In this document: positions 26,067 through 33,698 of the stretch, in pieces
Layout: each line of letters starts with the position of its first letter
Position numbering within the stretch: position 1 is the first letter of the stretch
Source: Niallia sp. Man26
Lineage (GTDB): Bacteria > Bacillota > Bacilli > Bacillales > Cytobacillaceae
NCBI RefSeq assembly: GCF_022049065.2
Contig: NZ_CP095743.1
Coordinates: 3,177,001 to 3,241,000 of the forward strand
Direction: 5' to 3'
Length of the DNA: 64,000 nucleotides
Made by a program: the position numbers and the translations under genes
Notes under the pieces: model-generated
Told to the model about the DNA's origin: nothing
Database searches by the model: none
Seen by the model: only the letters and a program-made list of their open reading frames with translations

Positions 26067-27362
26067 TTAAGATGCTTTATTCATTTCTTCTTCTTCCTTC
26101 TTCACATTGACACGGTCAATGACTTTCAGGAATGGGAACCAGATTGCAAATACAATCGCCATATTGACAAGCTGCATCAGTCCTCCTGCAAGGGAGTTAG
26201 TAGCCATGATGCCGTTGATGAAGAATGGCACAGTCCATGGCACGGTAACGCCAGTAGGCGGCGGAACAATTCCAGTTGACATTGCAAAATAGGTTACTAA
26301 TGTAACAATCATTGGCGAAATAATCCAAGGCACTACAATCAATGGGTTCATAACTATTGGCAAACCGAAGATAATCGGTTCATTTACGTTGAAAATACCA
26401 GGTCCAAGTCCAAGTTTTGCTACTTGCTTCATCTGCTTGCTCTTCATGAATACAAGGATTGCAAATACTACTGCAAGTGTCATACCTGTACCACCCATGC
26501 CGACTGTATAAATCTCCATGAACGGTTTTGAAATGATATGAGGGATTTCTTGTCCGCTCGTATATGCAGTCAAGTTTTCCACTTGAAGTGTGTTCCAAAT
26601 TGGATCCATTACAGAGTTGATGATAATTTGACCATGAAGACCAAAGAACCATAGAATCTGAATGAAGAATACGGCAATAAGTGTCGGAATGATGCCGCTG
26701 CCCAAGCCTACAAGCGGTGCTTGAATTGCTTTATAAATAACATCATGCAGATTTGTATCGAAAGCTGCTGTTACAATAACATTCACAAGCAAGAAGAAAG
26801 TCAATGTAAGAACGGCAGGAATCAATGCTGCAAACGATTTTGCCACTGCTGGCGGTACACCAGGAGGCATCTTAATAGTGATATTCTTTTGCACGATTGT
26901 ACGATAAATTTCACCGGCAATAAATGCTGTAATCATACCAAGGAACATGCCCTTCGCACCGAGGCGATCGACAGGAATAACCCCGGAAATAGCATCACCT
27001 GTCTCAGGCTGAACGACGAATGGCGTTAATAATAAGAAAGAAACAAGTGCGATTGCACCGCCAAACACAGCCTCCACATTATAGCTTTTGGACAGGTAAT
27101 AACCGATACCAAACACGACGAACACAGACATGATGCCCATTGTTGCAGAGTTGGCAATTCCAAATAATGATTGGAAGGTTGCAATAGAATCAGCACTCAT
27201 GAATTTTTTCAAGAATGGCAGGTTTGTCAGTACGACAAAAATGGACCCGAAAATTGTCAACGGAAATGACAGCATAAATGCGTCACGCAGAACAGTTAAA
27301 TAACGGTTGTTATTTAATTTCCCTGCTATTGGCACCAAATATTTGCTTAATTTTTCAAACAC
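26067..27362 (-). CDS. PTS EIIC, lactose/cellobiose family
   Basis: A 431-residue membrane permease subunit of the Lac family with about ten hydrophobic segments. Typical marks are LRDAFMLSFPLTIFGSIFVV near 25-45, the substrate-site GPGIFNVNEPIIFGLPIVMNP near 320-340, and VPWTVPFFINGIMATNSL near 375. It takes up beta-linked disaccharides while IIB phosphorylates them. The GTG start at 27362 follows GGGGGAG. It lies 32 bp after IIA. The substrate is probably cellobiose or oligo-beta-mannosides. Confidence 0.94.
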   Translation of the reverse strand: MFEKLSKYLVPIAGKLNNNRYLTVLRDAFMLSFPLTIFGSIFVVLTNLPFLKKFMSADSIATFQSLFGIANSATMGIMSVFVVFGIGYYLSKSYNVEAVFGGAIALVSFLLLTPFVVQPETGDAISGVIPVDRLGAKGMFLGMITAFIAGEIYRTIVQKNITIKMPPGVPPAVAKSFAALIPAVLTLTFFLLVNVIVTAAFDTNLHDVIYKAIQAPLVGLGSGIIPTLIAVFFIQILWFFGLHGQIIINSVMDPIWNTLQVENLTAYTSGQEIPHIISKPFMEIYTVGMGGTGMTLAVVFAILVFMKSKQMKQVAKLGLGPGIFNVNEPIIFGLPIVMNPLIVVPWIISPMIVTLVTYFAMSTGIVPPPTGVTVPWTVPFFINGIMATNSLAGGLMQLVNMAIVFAIWFPFLKVIDRVNVKKEEEEMNKAS

Positions 27363-27394
27363 AGGATTCTCCCCCTTTGGATATACAGTAATGT

Positions 27395-27727
27395 TTATAA
27401 TTTCTTTTCTTTAAAAATTTCCAGCAATTCCTTAACAAGCTCCTTCATGGAAAGCGTAGACATTAAGTGGTCTTCTGCATGCATTAGAAGAAGAGCGAAT
27501 TCCACCTTGTTTCCAGATGCCTCCTGCTGAACAAGCTTAAAGTGAATTTCATGAGCAACACTTAAATCTGCCTCTGCCTGTACAAGCAGCTCGTCTGCTG
27601 CTTCCGGGTTCCCAGAACGATACTCACGGAGTGCTTCAATGATTTTGCTTCTTGCATTGCCGCTGTGAAGGATAAGCATGAAATTGATTTGTTCTGCCGT
27701 TAATGTATTAACATCAATCTTTTCCAT
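27395..27727 (-). CDS. PTS EIIA, lactose/cellobiose family
   Basis: A 110-residue helical IIA subunit that carries phosphate from HPr to IIB. The phosphorylated His is expected to be His83 in LMHAEDHLMS, and the trimer Asp is in the same motif. The N-terminal INFMLILHSGNARSKIIEAL is typical. The ATG at 27727 overlaps the stop of IIB, implying translational coupling. Length equals that of CelC/LicA/GmuA. Confidence 0.94.
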   Translation of the reverse strand: MEKIDVNTLTAEQINFMLILHSGNARSKIIEALREYRSGNPEAADELLVQAEADLSVAHEIHFKLVQQEASGNKVEFALLLMHAEDHLMSTLSMKELVKELLEIFKEKKL

Positions 27728-28038
27728 TACTTATCACCCATTAAAGCAAGTGCTTGTTCATACGCTTTTTTACCGTCTGCCAAGCCATATGCCATCATGT
27801 CGATAACATCTACTTTAATTCCATATTGATCTGCTGCTTTTTGAAGTTCACCCTTCAAGAAGCTCATTTGCGGCCCAATCAAAACTACATCTGCTTCAGC
27901 CATATCTTGCTTAGCTTTGTCCTGACCGACAGCCCAAATTTTTGCATCTTCTCCAACTGATTTTGCATGTTCTTCCATCTTTGTAACTAGTAAACTAGTA
28001 GACATTCCTGCACTGCAAGCTAGTAATATCTTTTTCAT
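27727..28038 (-). CDS. PTS EIIB, lactose/cellobiose family
   Basis: A 103-residue IIB subunit with the phosphocysteine Cys8 in KKILLACSAGMSTSLLV. The second ATG (28038) is taken as start because AAAGGAG lies 10 nt before it and only 1 nt before the first ATG at 28047. It is the first gene of the operon, immediately downstream of the shared promoter and cre. Confidence 0.93.
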   Translation of the reverse strand: MKKILLACSAGMSTSLLVTKMEEHAKSVGEDAKIWAVGQDKAKQDMAEADVVLIGPQMSFLKGELQKAADQYGIKVDVIDMMAYGLADGKKAYEQALALMGDK

Positions 28039-28090
28039 ATCGATCATGCTCCTTTATCTTTTATATATTCTATTTCACTAAATCGTTTTC

Positions 28091-28104
28091 AAAAACCGCT
28101 TACA
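28091..28104 (-). promoter_or_regulatory. cre-like site of the PTS operon
   Basis: On the minus strand TGTAAGCGGTTTTT keeps the TGTAAGCG core, and a second core TGAAAACG overlaps its end. It starts 6 bp after the -10 box. Confidence 0.6.
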
Positions 28105-28110
28105 TTTATT

Positions 28111-28189
28111 ATTATAATCATTTAATACTATTTGTCTATACATTTAAAAAATAAAATGTAATCATTTTCATTATTTGAAAATAGACAAA
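28111..28189 (-). promoter_or_regulatory. Promoter with embedded inverted-repeat operator (PTS operon)
   Basis: The minus-strand -35 is TAGACA (plus 28133-28138), the spacer is 16 bp and the -10 is TATAAT (plus 28111-28116). The -35 is part of TTTGTCTAT (28131-28139), which faces ATAGACAAA (28181-28189) as a perfect 9-bp inverted repeat. The layout equals that at 9975-10030. Confidence 0.8.
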
Positions 28190-28211
28190 AAAAAGATGCC
28201 AAGATGGCACC
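28187..28211 (-). terminator. Terminator after the tetR gene
   Basis: GGTGCCA/TGGCATC hairpin (minus strand) followed by eight T residues. It abuts the distal operator half of the PTS promoter. Confidence 0.75.
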
Positions 28212-28231
28212 TTCTGTAGTTCTCTTTCTTC

Positions 28232-28876
28232 CTATTGTATCTGCTGCAGTCCTTTTATCATCACCCGTAAACTTAATAGGAAGTCATCCTTTGACTTCAA
28301 ACCTTCATTTGGCGAAAGAAAATGGTGATAAATATATGGAGCTTCTTCTTTTGAAATTTCGGCAATAGCTTGGGAGAACTTCTCTTGGATTGCTTCAAAT
28401 CCAATTTCTTCAAGCAGTCTTTGCTGTTTTTGCTCGTCGAGTACGTATGCCGTCACATATGTATTGATATTGTTAACGGCCTGAAAAATTTTGTCCTCTT
28501 GCAAGCCTGCTCGGTGAAAAATGGCGAATGTCCTGTCAATCAGCAGCAACCGCTGCCTTGTTACAGGCAATGTATCCATCATTATTTCTGCTCCATCGGG
28601 AACAGACAATAATACTCTCCTTAATTCAAGGGAGAATAACTCAATTTCTTCCTCCCAGCTTTTGCATTCTTCCGGAAATTCAAATTGGCTTGATATGTAT
28701 TCAGCAAGCAGCTGCAATAGCTCCTGTTTATTTTTTATATACCAATATAAGGCTGGGGCCTTTATTTTCAGCTTAGCTGCAACATTTCGCATCGTCACAT
28801 GCGATAAGCCGTTTTCATGAAGCAGCTCAAGGGCCGCATCTGTTATCGTTTCTTTGCTGACATTTTTTCTCGTCAT
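28232..28876 (-). CDS. TetR-family repressor
   Basis: A 214-residue regulator with the N-terminal helix-turn-helix SKETITDAALELLHENGLSHVTMRNVAAKLKIKAPALYWYIKNKQELL. A C-terminal TetR_C-like helical domain includes LLSVPDGAEIMMDTLPVTRQRL, as in true TetR class proteins. The ATG at 28876 is chosen with GAGGTG before it. It is divergent from an MFS exporter gene. Two 17-bp palindromes in the 127-bp spacer are its likely operators, so it probably represses the exporter and itself until a drug binds. Confidence 0.92.
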   Translation of the reverse strand: MTRKNVSKETITDAALELLHENGLSHVTMRNVAAKLKIKAPALYWYIKNKQELLQLLAEYISSQFEFPEECKSWEEEIELFSLELRRVLLSVPDGAEIMMDTLPVTRQRLLLIDRTFAIFHRAGLQEDKIFQAVNNINTYVTAYVLDEQKQQRLLEEIGFEAIQEKFSQAIAEISKEEAPYIYHHFLSPNEGLKSKDDFLLSLRVMIKGLQQIQ

Positions 28877-28936
28877 GAAAGTCACCTCTTATACTTATAT
28901 TGTATATTATTTGTGGCAATAATTCTTTACTAACCT

Positions 28937-28953
28937 ATTTAACCATGTTAAAC
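28937..28953. promoter_or_regulatory. TetR operator 1
   Basis: ATTTAACCATGTTAAAC is an imperfect palindrome very close to operator 2 in sequence. Confidence 0.7.
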
Positions 28954-28965
28954 TGCATATTGTTC

Positions 28966-28982
28966 ATTTAACACTGTTAAAT
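28966..28982. promoter_or_regulatory. TetR operator 2
   Basis: ATTTAACACTGTTAAAT is a perfect palindrome (8-bp arms, one central base). Its centre is 29 bp from operator 1 and it ends 21 bp before the MFS start codon. Confidence 0.8.
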
Positions 28983-29003
28983 AAGAAAAGAGGGTTATAC
29001 TGT

Positions 29004-30500
29004 ATGTCTTCTAATCAGACAAAATTAGTTCCTGTTATGATTGCTTTAATGCTTGGTATTTTTGTTGCGTCTCTTGACAACACAATCGTAGCCACTAGCA
29101 TGGGTTCCATTATCGGTGACTTAGGCGGAATGGATAAATATGTTTGGGTTACTTCCGCTTATTTAGTTGCAGAGATGGCAGGTATGCCGATATTCGGGAA
29201 ATTATCAGATATGTATGGCAGAAAGAAGTTTTTTGTATTTGGAATTCTCCTATTTCTAGCTGGCTCTGTCCTTTGCGGAATGGCAGACTCGATGATACAG
29301 CTATGTATTTACAGGGCAATTCAAGGAATTGGCGGAAGCGCCTTGATGCCTATCGCTTTCACTATTATCTGGGATGTCGTGCCTCGTGAGGTCCGCGGTA
29401 AAATGAGCGGTATTTTCGGAGCTGTCTTTGGGTTATCGAGCATCGCCGGTCCTTTATTAGGATCCTTTATTACAGAGCAATTCGATTGGCGCTGGATCTT
29501 CTTTATTAACATTCCAATCGGAATTATCGCATTAGCATTAATCGTTATTTTTTATAAAGAATCAAAAACACATACGAAACAATTCATTGATTGGTTCGGA
29601 TTCATATTTTTGCTCGGCTTTACAATAGCTTTAATGTTTGGACTGGAACTAGGCGGAGAATCCTATTCATGGATTTCATGGCAAATCATTTCCCTGTTTT
29701 GTCTATCTGCTGTCTGCTTTATCATCTTTCTTGTAGTGGAAAGATTGGCGAAAGATCCGATTTTGCCATTCAACTTATTTAAAGAACGTCTTTATACAAC
29801 AACTGTATTAACAGGCATGTTTTACGGCGGTGTATTTATGGTCTCAACTATCTATATCCCCCTTTATATCCAAGGAGTAACTGGTGGAACGGCTACCAAC
29901 TCAGGGCTGCTTCTTTTGCCAATGATGGTAACATCAAGTATTGCAGCAGCACTTGGCGGATCACTTGCCAATAAATTCAGCTATCGATCCATCATGCTTA
30001 CTTCCGGAATCATCATGGCTGTCGGAACATATTTGTTAAGCACCCTTGAACCAAGCACACCACGCTTAGCTGTTACTATCTATATGATGGTAATTGGACT
30101 TGGAGTAGGACCGTCATTCTCGGTGCTTGGAATGGCTGCGCTGCAGAAAGCTTTACCGCAACAACGCGGAATTGCCAGCTCGACAAGCAATTTTCTCCGG
30201 TCACTTGGCATGACACTGGGAATTACTGTTTTCGGAGTAATTCAAAGAAACAGCTTTACTGACGGACTTCCGGCAGCAATGCAGGAAGGAGCAGGCAGCG
30301 CAGAAAGCGGAAGTATTCTTTCACCTGAAGCAAGAGCACATATCCCTGCAGATATTCTGAAGCAGATTACAGATGTACTCGCAGACTCAATCAGCACAAC
30401 TTTCCTGTGGACCTTTGTTCCCCTGCTGCTGTCATTTGTGTTTATCCTGTTCATGAGCAAAGAAAAAATTACCGATTCGAAATTAAATCAACAAGGCTAA
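29004..30500 (+). CDS. MFS multidrug exporter, DHA2 (14-helix) family
   Basis: A 498-residue proton-driven efflux pump. It shows motif A as GKLSDMYGRKK near 73, motif C of the drug:H+ group (GPLLGSFITEQFDWRWIFFINIP near 152-175), an Asp in helix 1 (ASLDNTIVATSM), and about 14 hydrophobic segments. EmrB/LmrB-type relatives export lincosamides, dyes or other drugs; the substrate cannot be told here. GAGGG precedes the ATG. It is controlled by the divergent TetR gene and ends in a terminator shared with the antiterminator gene. Confidence 0.93.
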   Translation: MSSNQTKLVPVMIALMLGIFVASLDNTIVATSMGSIIGDLGGMDKYVWVTSAYLVAEMAGMPIFGKLSDMYGRKKFFVFGILLFLAGSVLCGMADSMIQLCIYRAIQGIGGSALMPIAFTIIWDVVPREVRGKMSGIFGAVFGLSSIAGPLLGSFITEQFDWRWIFFINIPIGIIALALIVIFYKESKTHTKQFIDWFGFIFLLGFTIALMFGLELGGESYSWISWQIISLFCLSAVCFIIFLVVERLAKDPILPFNLFKERLYTTTVLTGMFYGGVFMVSTIYIPLYIQGVTGGTATNSGLLLLPMMVTSSIAAALGGSLANKFSYRSIMLTSGIIMAVGTYLLSTLEPSTPRLAVTIYMMVIGLGVGPSFSVLGMAALQKALPQQRGIASSTSNFLRSLGMTLGITVFGVIQRNSFTDGLPAAMQEGAGSAESGSILSPEARAHIPADILKQITDVLADSISTTFLWTFVPLLLSFVFILFMSKEKITDSKLNQQG

Positions 30501-30545
30501 AAAGCAGAAAGGGACCACTGTACAGAAACAGTGGTCCTTTTGCTG
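30500..30545. terminator. Bidirectional terminator between MFS and licT-like genes
   Basis: GGACCACTG pairs with CAGTGGTCC, extended by AAAGCAG-type flanks against TTTGCTG. Confidence 0.88.
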
Positions 30546-31391
30546 TTAAATCTTTTTCTCTCTTATTGACACTCGGTGGATATGAATCATGAAGTAGGCA
30601 AGCTCATCCTTCGTCATTTTCATGGAATATTCCTTTTCCAAGTAATCGGCAACCTTCATTGTACATTTATATGCTTCGGCATATTGTCTTTTGACTTGGT
30701 TATAAAGAGCGTCATTATGCTCATCATTTATTTCTCCGCGCAGCATACGGTAGGCAAAATAGCGCAAATGTGTAACGAACCGGCTGTAATTGACTGATTC
30801 CTCATTAAAGTCTATTCCATAATGATATTTAACGATATTCGTCACATCTTTAACGATATTTGTCATCGTTACGGTTTCTTCCAAGCCAGTATTATCTTGC
30901 CTTGCATTAAAGATATGCAGTGCGATGGAGGCAACCTCATCTTCCGGGAGCTCCATACCTGTTCTTTCCTTAATCAGTCCAAGAGCAATGCGGGCAACAT
31001 GATATTCGGCTTTATAAAACTTCTTCACTTCCCACATTAATGCGTTTTTGATGGGGATGTCATTTTTAATTCTCGTAATGGCAAAGTGGATATGATCCGA
31101 TAACGATAAATACAACGAATCGTTCAGCTCTGTATGCAATTCCCTCTCTGCAAGCTCAATAATGTCTTTTGAAAGTGACATAATCTCATAAGGAATTTCA
31201 TTTAAAAGCTCAGAAAGCTTGGCCGCGAAGTTTTCCGAAGGCGAGACAAATACCTTTTGCACTTTCTCTTCATCTATTTCATCTCCGACCTTTTTCTGAA
31301 ATGCAAGTCCCTTGCCCATCACTACCATTTCCGTAGAATTAAGGTCTCTAGTCAAAGCGACGTTATTATTAAATACTTTTAAAATTTTCAT
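30546..31391 (-). CDS. licT: BglG/LicT-family transcriptional antiterminator
   Basis: A 281-residue RNA-binding antiterminator. Residues 1-55 are the CAT RNA-binding domain (KILKVFNNNVALTRDLNSTEMVVMGKGLAF). Two PTS regulation domains follow, with the expected phosphorylated His in LSDHIHFAITR and VARIALGLI of PRD1 and in FVTHLRYFAYRML and MIHIHRV of PRD2. Length and start match LicT (about 277). The ATG at 31391 is preferred: a 26-residue in-frame extension upstream is the RNA leader, not coding. It is likely kept active by beta-glucosides and HPr. Its own leader carries a RAT and a terminator, so it regulates itself. Confidence 0.92.
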   Translation of the reverse strand: MKILKVFNNNVALTRDLNSTEMVVMGKGLAFQKKVGDEIDEEKVQKVFVSPSENFAAKLSELLNEIPYEIMSLSKDIIELAERELHTELNDSLYLSLSDHIHFAITRIKNDIPIKNALMWEVKKFYKAEYHVARIALGLIKERTGMELPEDEVASIALHIFNARQDNTGLEETVTMTNIVKDVTNIVKYHYGIDFNEESVNYSRFVTHLRYFAYRMLRGEINDEHNDALYNQVKRQYAEAYKCTMKVADYLEKEYSMKMTKDELAYFMIHIHRVSIREKKI

Positions 31392-31421
31392 TCTAATCAC
31401 TTTTCCTTCGAATTTTATCAT

Positions 31422-31489
31422 AAAAAAACCCGAACCAAATAAACTCATAGATAAACTGCTTTGCTCCATAAGTTTAGTTGATTCAGGTT
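31422..31489 (-). terminator. Conditional terminator in the licT leader
   Basis: The arm at 31471-31489 pairs with 31427-31445 over 19 positions with one mismatch and two G-U pairs. Seven T residues follow on the minus strand. The RAT overlaps the 5' arm by 5 bases, the classic exclusive fold. Confidence 0.88.
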
Positions 31490-31513
31490 TTGCCTGCCTA
31501 ACAGTAACAATCC
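31485..31513 (-). promoter_or_regulatory. RAT (ribonucleic antiterminator) of licT
   Basis: The minus strand reads GGATTGTTACTG, then 5 bases, then CAGGCAAAACCT. This agrees with the conserved RAT elements of bglP, licS and sac leaders, which LicT-family proteins bind. Confidence 0.9.
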
Positions 31514-31524
31514 TTACTAAACCT

Positions 31525-31553
31525 ATTATAGATGATAACGTTTTCTATTGCAA
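31525..31553 (-). promoter_or_regulatory. licT promoter with internal cre site
   Basis: TTGCAA, a 17-bp spacer and TATAAT on the minus strand. The spacer contains AGAAAACGTTATCA (31533-31546), a 13 of 14 match to the cre consensus, so CcpA would block polymerase binding. Confidence 0.82.
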
Positions 31554-31645
31554 GAATATTATGCATCAATATTACTAGAAAAAACCGCTTTTTCCCTTCT
31601 AAATTATTCCACTAATCATTTAGAAGAACGCAAAAAGAATTTCAA

Positions 31646-31674
31646 AAAGGTATTTCTTTTGGTGCGTCGAATAA
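31646..31674 (+). promoter_or_regulatory. Candidate sigma-H promoter with Spo0A-like box
   Basis: AAAGGTATT, an 11-bp spacer and GTCGAATAA fit the sigma-H form RnAGGAWWW-N11-RnnGAATWW with one mismatch. The -10 also contains GTCGAA, the core of a Spo0A box (TGTCGAA). It lies 52 bp before the kinase start. Confidence 0.5.
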
Positions 31675-31725
31675 GTTACTTAAAACAATCATTATCCTTA
31701 AAAAAAAGCAAAGTGAGGGTTTGTT

Positions 31726-32841
31726 TTGCTAATAAACGACCAACAAAATAAGCTTATGTTATTTCTAATAGAACACCAGTCTACATTTATCAATGAATGG
31801 ATTAATATGTCCGTCTTTGAAAACGATGATCCTCATAAGGCGGAAATTGAGAAAAATGCTGTGACGATGTATGGACTTCTCATAAAGGCATTGTCAGATA
31901 CTTATTCCGAAGCTGAGCTCCAAGAGTTTGCCTATAAGGTTGGCAAACAACGGCTTGAAGCCGGCATTAATATTGGCGATTTCATCTTTAACGTAAATAC
32001 AGGCAGAAGCATTCTGATTAAATATTGCTTTCAAGCACAGCTGCCGCACCATGAATTAGAATCTTTCGTCAACAATCTAAACAGTCTATTTGATTCTTTC
32101 TGCTATCATGCAGTGAAAAGGTACACCCAGCTAAAAAATCGGGAACTGCATACGAAAACTAAATATATCAATGAAAACCATATGGATAAGCTTGCGATTC
32201 TTGGACAAATTTCCTCCAGCTTTGTTCATGAATTTAGAAACCCCCTTACAGCCATAATCGGGTTCAATAAAATCTTGCGCGATGAATACCCTGATTTAAA
32301 ATACTTGGATATTATTCAACATGAACTGAACGAATTGAATTTCAGAATTACACAATTTCTTCATACCTCCAAAACGGAAATCGTTAAAAAAGGGAAGGAG
32401 AATGTTGCGATTGATCTGCTTTTTGATAATTTAAAGCAGCTTTGCTATGCGAGCACAGTTGATAACAAAATTAATCTGACAATCGATAAAGCGAAGCCGC
32501 TCTTCCTTTATACGTTTAAAGACGAATTAAAACAGGTGTTGCTCAACCTGATAATGAATTCAATTGATGCATTAAAGCAAAGGTCCTCCAGCAGAGAATT
32601 AAGGATAAGCACCACAAAGAATGCTAAAGAAGTAATCTTTGTTATTTCCAATAATGGCCCAATGATTGAAGAGGAAAACACAAAGACTATTTTCGAACCG
32701 TTCTACACAACAAAAGAGCTTGGGACAGGGATTGGCTTATTCGTCTGTAAACAAATTATTGAAAAAATCGGCGGCACTATTTATTGTAAGTCTGACGAGA
32801 ATTGGACCTCTTTTTTCATTCATCACCCGATATCATCTTAA
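31726..32841 (+). CDS. Orphan sensor histidine kinase, sporulation-kinase-like
   Basis: A 371-residue cytoplasmic kinase without membrane segments. Residues 1-140 form an all-helical sensor region resembling the RsbR N-terminal/globin-like type (FINEWINMSVFENDD, LEAGINIGDFIFNVN). The H box VHEFRNPLTAI (His168) is followed by the ATPase core with N box LLNLIMNSIDAL near 275 and G box GTGIGLFVCKQIIEKIGG near 335. The H box resembles those of sporulation kinases (HEIRNPLT). The TTG start follows GAGGG. No response regulator is adjacent, which fits input into the Spo0F phosphorelay, as does the sigma-H-like promoter. Confidence 0.85.
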   Translation: MLINDQQNKLMLFLIEHQSTFINEWINMSVFENDDPHKAEIEKNAVTMYGLLIKALSDTYSEAELQEFAYKVGKQRLEAGINIGDFIFNVNTGRSILIKYCFQAQLPHHELESFVNNLNSLFDSFCYHAVKRYTQLKNRELHTKTKYINENHMDKLAILGQISSSFVHEFRNPLTAIIGFNKILRDEYPDLKYLDIIQHELNELNFRITQFLHTSKTEIVKKGKENVAIDLLFDNLKQLCYASTVDNKINLTIDKAKPLFLYTFKDELKQVLLNLIMNSIDALKQRSSSRELRISTTKNAKEVIFVISNNGPMIEEENTKTIFEPFYTTKELGTGIGLFVCKQIIEKIGGTIYCKSDENWTSFFIHHPISS

Positions 32842-32856
32842 AGTAAGAAGCAAAAA

Positions 32857-32879
32857 AGTGTGCAGAGACTCTGCACACT
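32857..32879. terminator. Bidirectional terminator between kinase and nitroreductase genes
   Basis: AGTGTGCAGAG pairs perfectly with CTCTGCACACT around one base. T-rich or A-rich flanks lie on both sides. Confidence 0.85.
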
Positions 32880-32888
32880 CTTCTTTTA

Positions 32889-33482
32889 TTATTTGTAGAA
32901 TTTCACACGATCTTCTAATGGCTTGAATTCTTTTTCACCTGGTTGTGCAGTTGGTTTACCGAATGGCATTTGAGCGATAAGCTTCCATGTAGAAGGTATA
33001 TTCCACTCTGCTGCAACAGCTTCGTCAATCAATGGGTTGTAGTGCTGCAAGGATGCACCAAATCCAACCTCTTCAAGCGCTGTCCAAATTACTAATTGAT
33101 GCATTGCATTTGTTTGGTTTGCCCATACTGGGAAGTTTTCTGCATACAATTCAAATGCTTTTTGCAAGCCTTCAATAACTTCTTGGTCTTCGAAGAACAA
33201 TACAGTTCCGTAGCCAGCCTTAAAGCTGTTCAGCTTTTCTTCTGTTGATGCAAAGTTCTCTGCAGGTACAATTTTCTTTAGCTCTGCTGCTGTAATATCC
33301 CAAACTTTATCATGATTATCGTTCAAAAGAACAACCACTCTTGTGCTTTGAGAATTGAAAGAAGAAGGAGTATGAAGTACTGCTTCATTCACAATTTGTT
33401 GGATTTTTTCATCAGATACAACCTGTTCTTTGCTGATTGCATAATAAGAACGGCGGTTTTTAATTGTTTCTAAAATACTCAT
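32889..33482 (-). CDS. Nitroreductase family protein (Frm2/YdgI-like)
   Basis: A 197-residue FMN oxidoreductase. It begins SILETIKNRRSYYAISKEQVVSDE with the FMN-phosphate RRSYY motif. TPSSFNSQSTRVVVL binds flavin, and WTALEEVGFGASLQHYNPLID is the family core. The Frm2/HBN subgroup reduces nitroaromatics and quinones and reacts with lipids or thiol stress in relatives. The upstream region contains a palindrome GAGATATCTC (33568-33577) and further AT-rich repeats that may be regulator sites. Single gene. Confidence 0.92.
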   Translation of the reverse strand: MSILETIKNRRSYYAISKEQVVSDEKIQQIVNEAVLHTPSSFNSQSTRVVVLLNDNHDKVWDITAAELKKIVPAENFASTEEKLNSFKAGYGTVLFFEDQEVIEGLQKAFELYAENFPVWANQTNAMHQLVIWTALEEVGFGASLQHYNPLIDEAVAAEWNIPSTWKLIAQMPFGKPTAQPGEKEFKPLEDRVKFYK

Positions 33483-33657
33483 TTTGATTACCCTCCAAAA
33501 GTTATTTCGTTATCCTACCTTTAACTATGTAAATGTAAATAACGGTTATCATTCATAAATACTCAGCGAGATATCTCAACATAACATATCTCTACTTCAA
33601 GATAAAATCATTATAACACTCTAGAAAATAATGTCAACTTTTTCTTCTTACAGACAG

Positions 33658-33692
33658 AAAAAACCTGAAAAAATTTTTCTTTCAGGTTTTTT
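33658..33692 (-). terminator. Terminator after the LLM monooxygenase gene
   Basis: AAAAAACCTGAAA faces TTTCAGGTTTTTT with A/T-rich loop bases. It works on the minus strand and possibly both. Confidence 0.8.
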
Positions 33693-33698
33693 ACTCCC

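Noticed and set aside
28039..28190. RAT/LicT control of the PTS operon
   Set aside because: No GGATTGTTACTG-like element or overlapping terminator is present in this leader. The TGTCTAT inverted repeat points to the GntR protein instead.
31392..31469. In-frame N-terminal extension of the licT-like gene (26 codons)
   Set aside because: These bases form the RAT-controlled terminator and its T-run. Known LicT proteins start at KILKVFNN, and a ribosome site precedes that ATG region, not the longer start.
33530..33560. Fur box before the nitroreductase gene (AAATAACGGTTATCA)
   Set aside because: Only about 8 of 14 positions match the 7-1-7 consensus, so it was not called.
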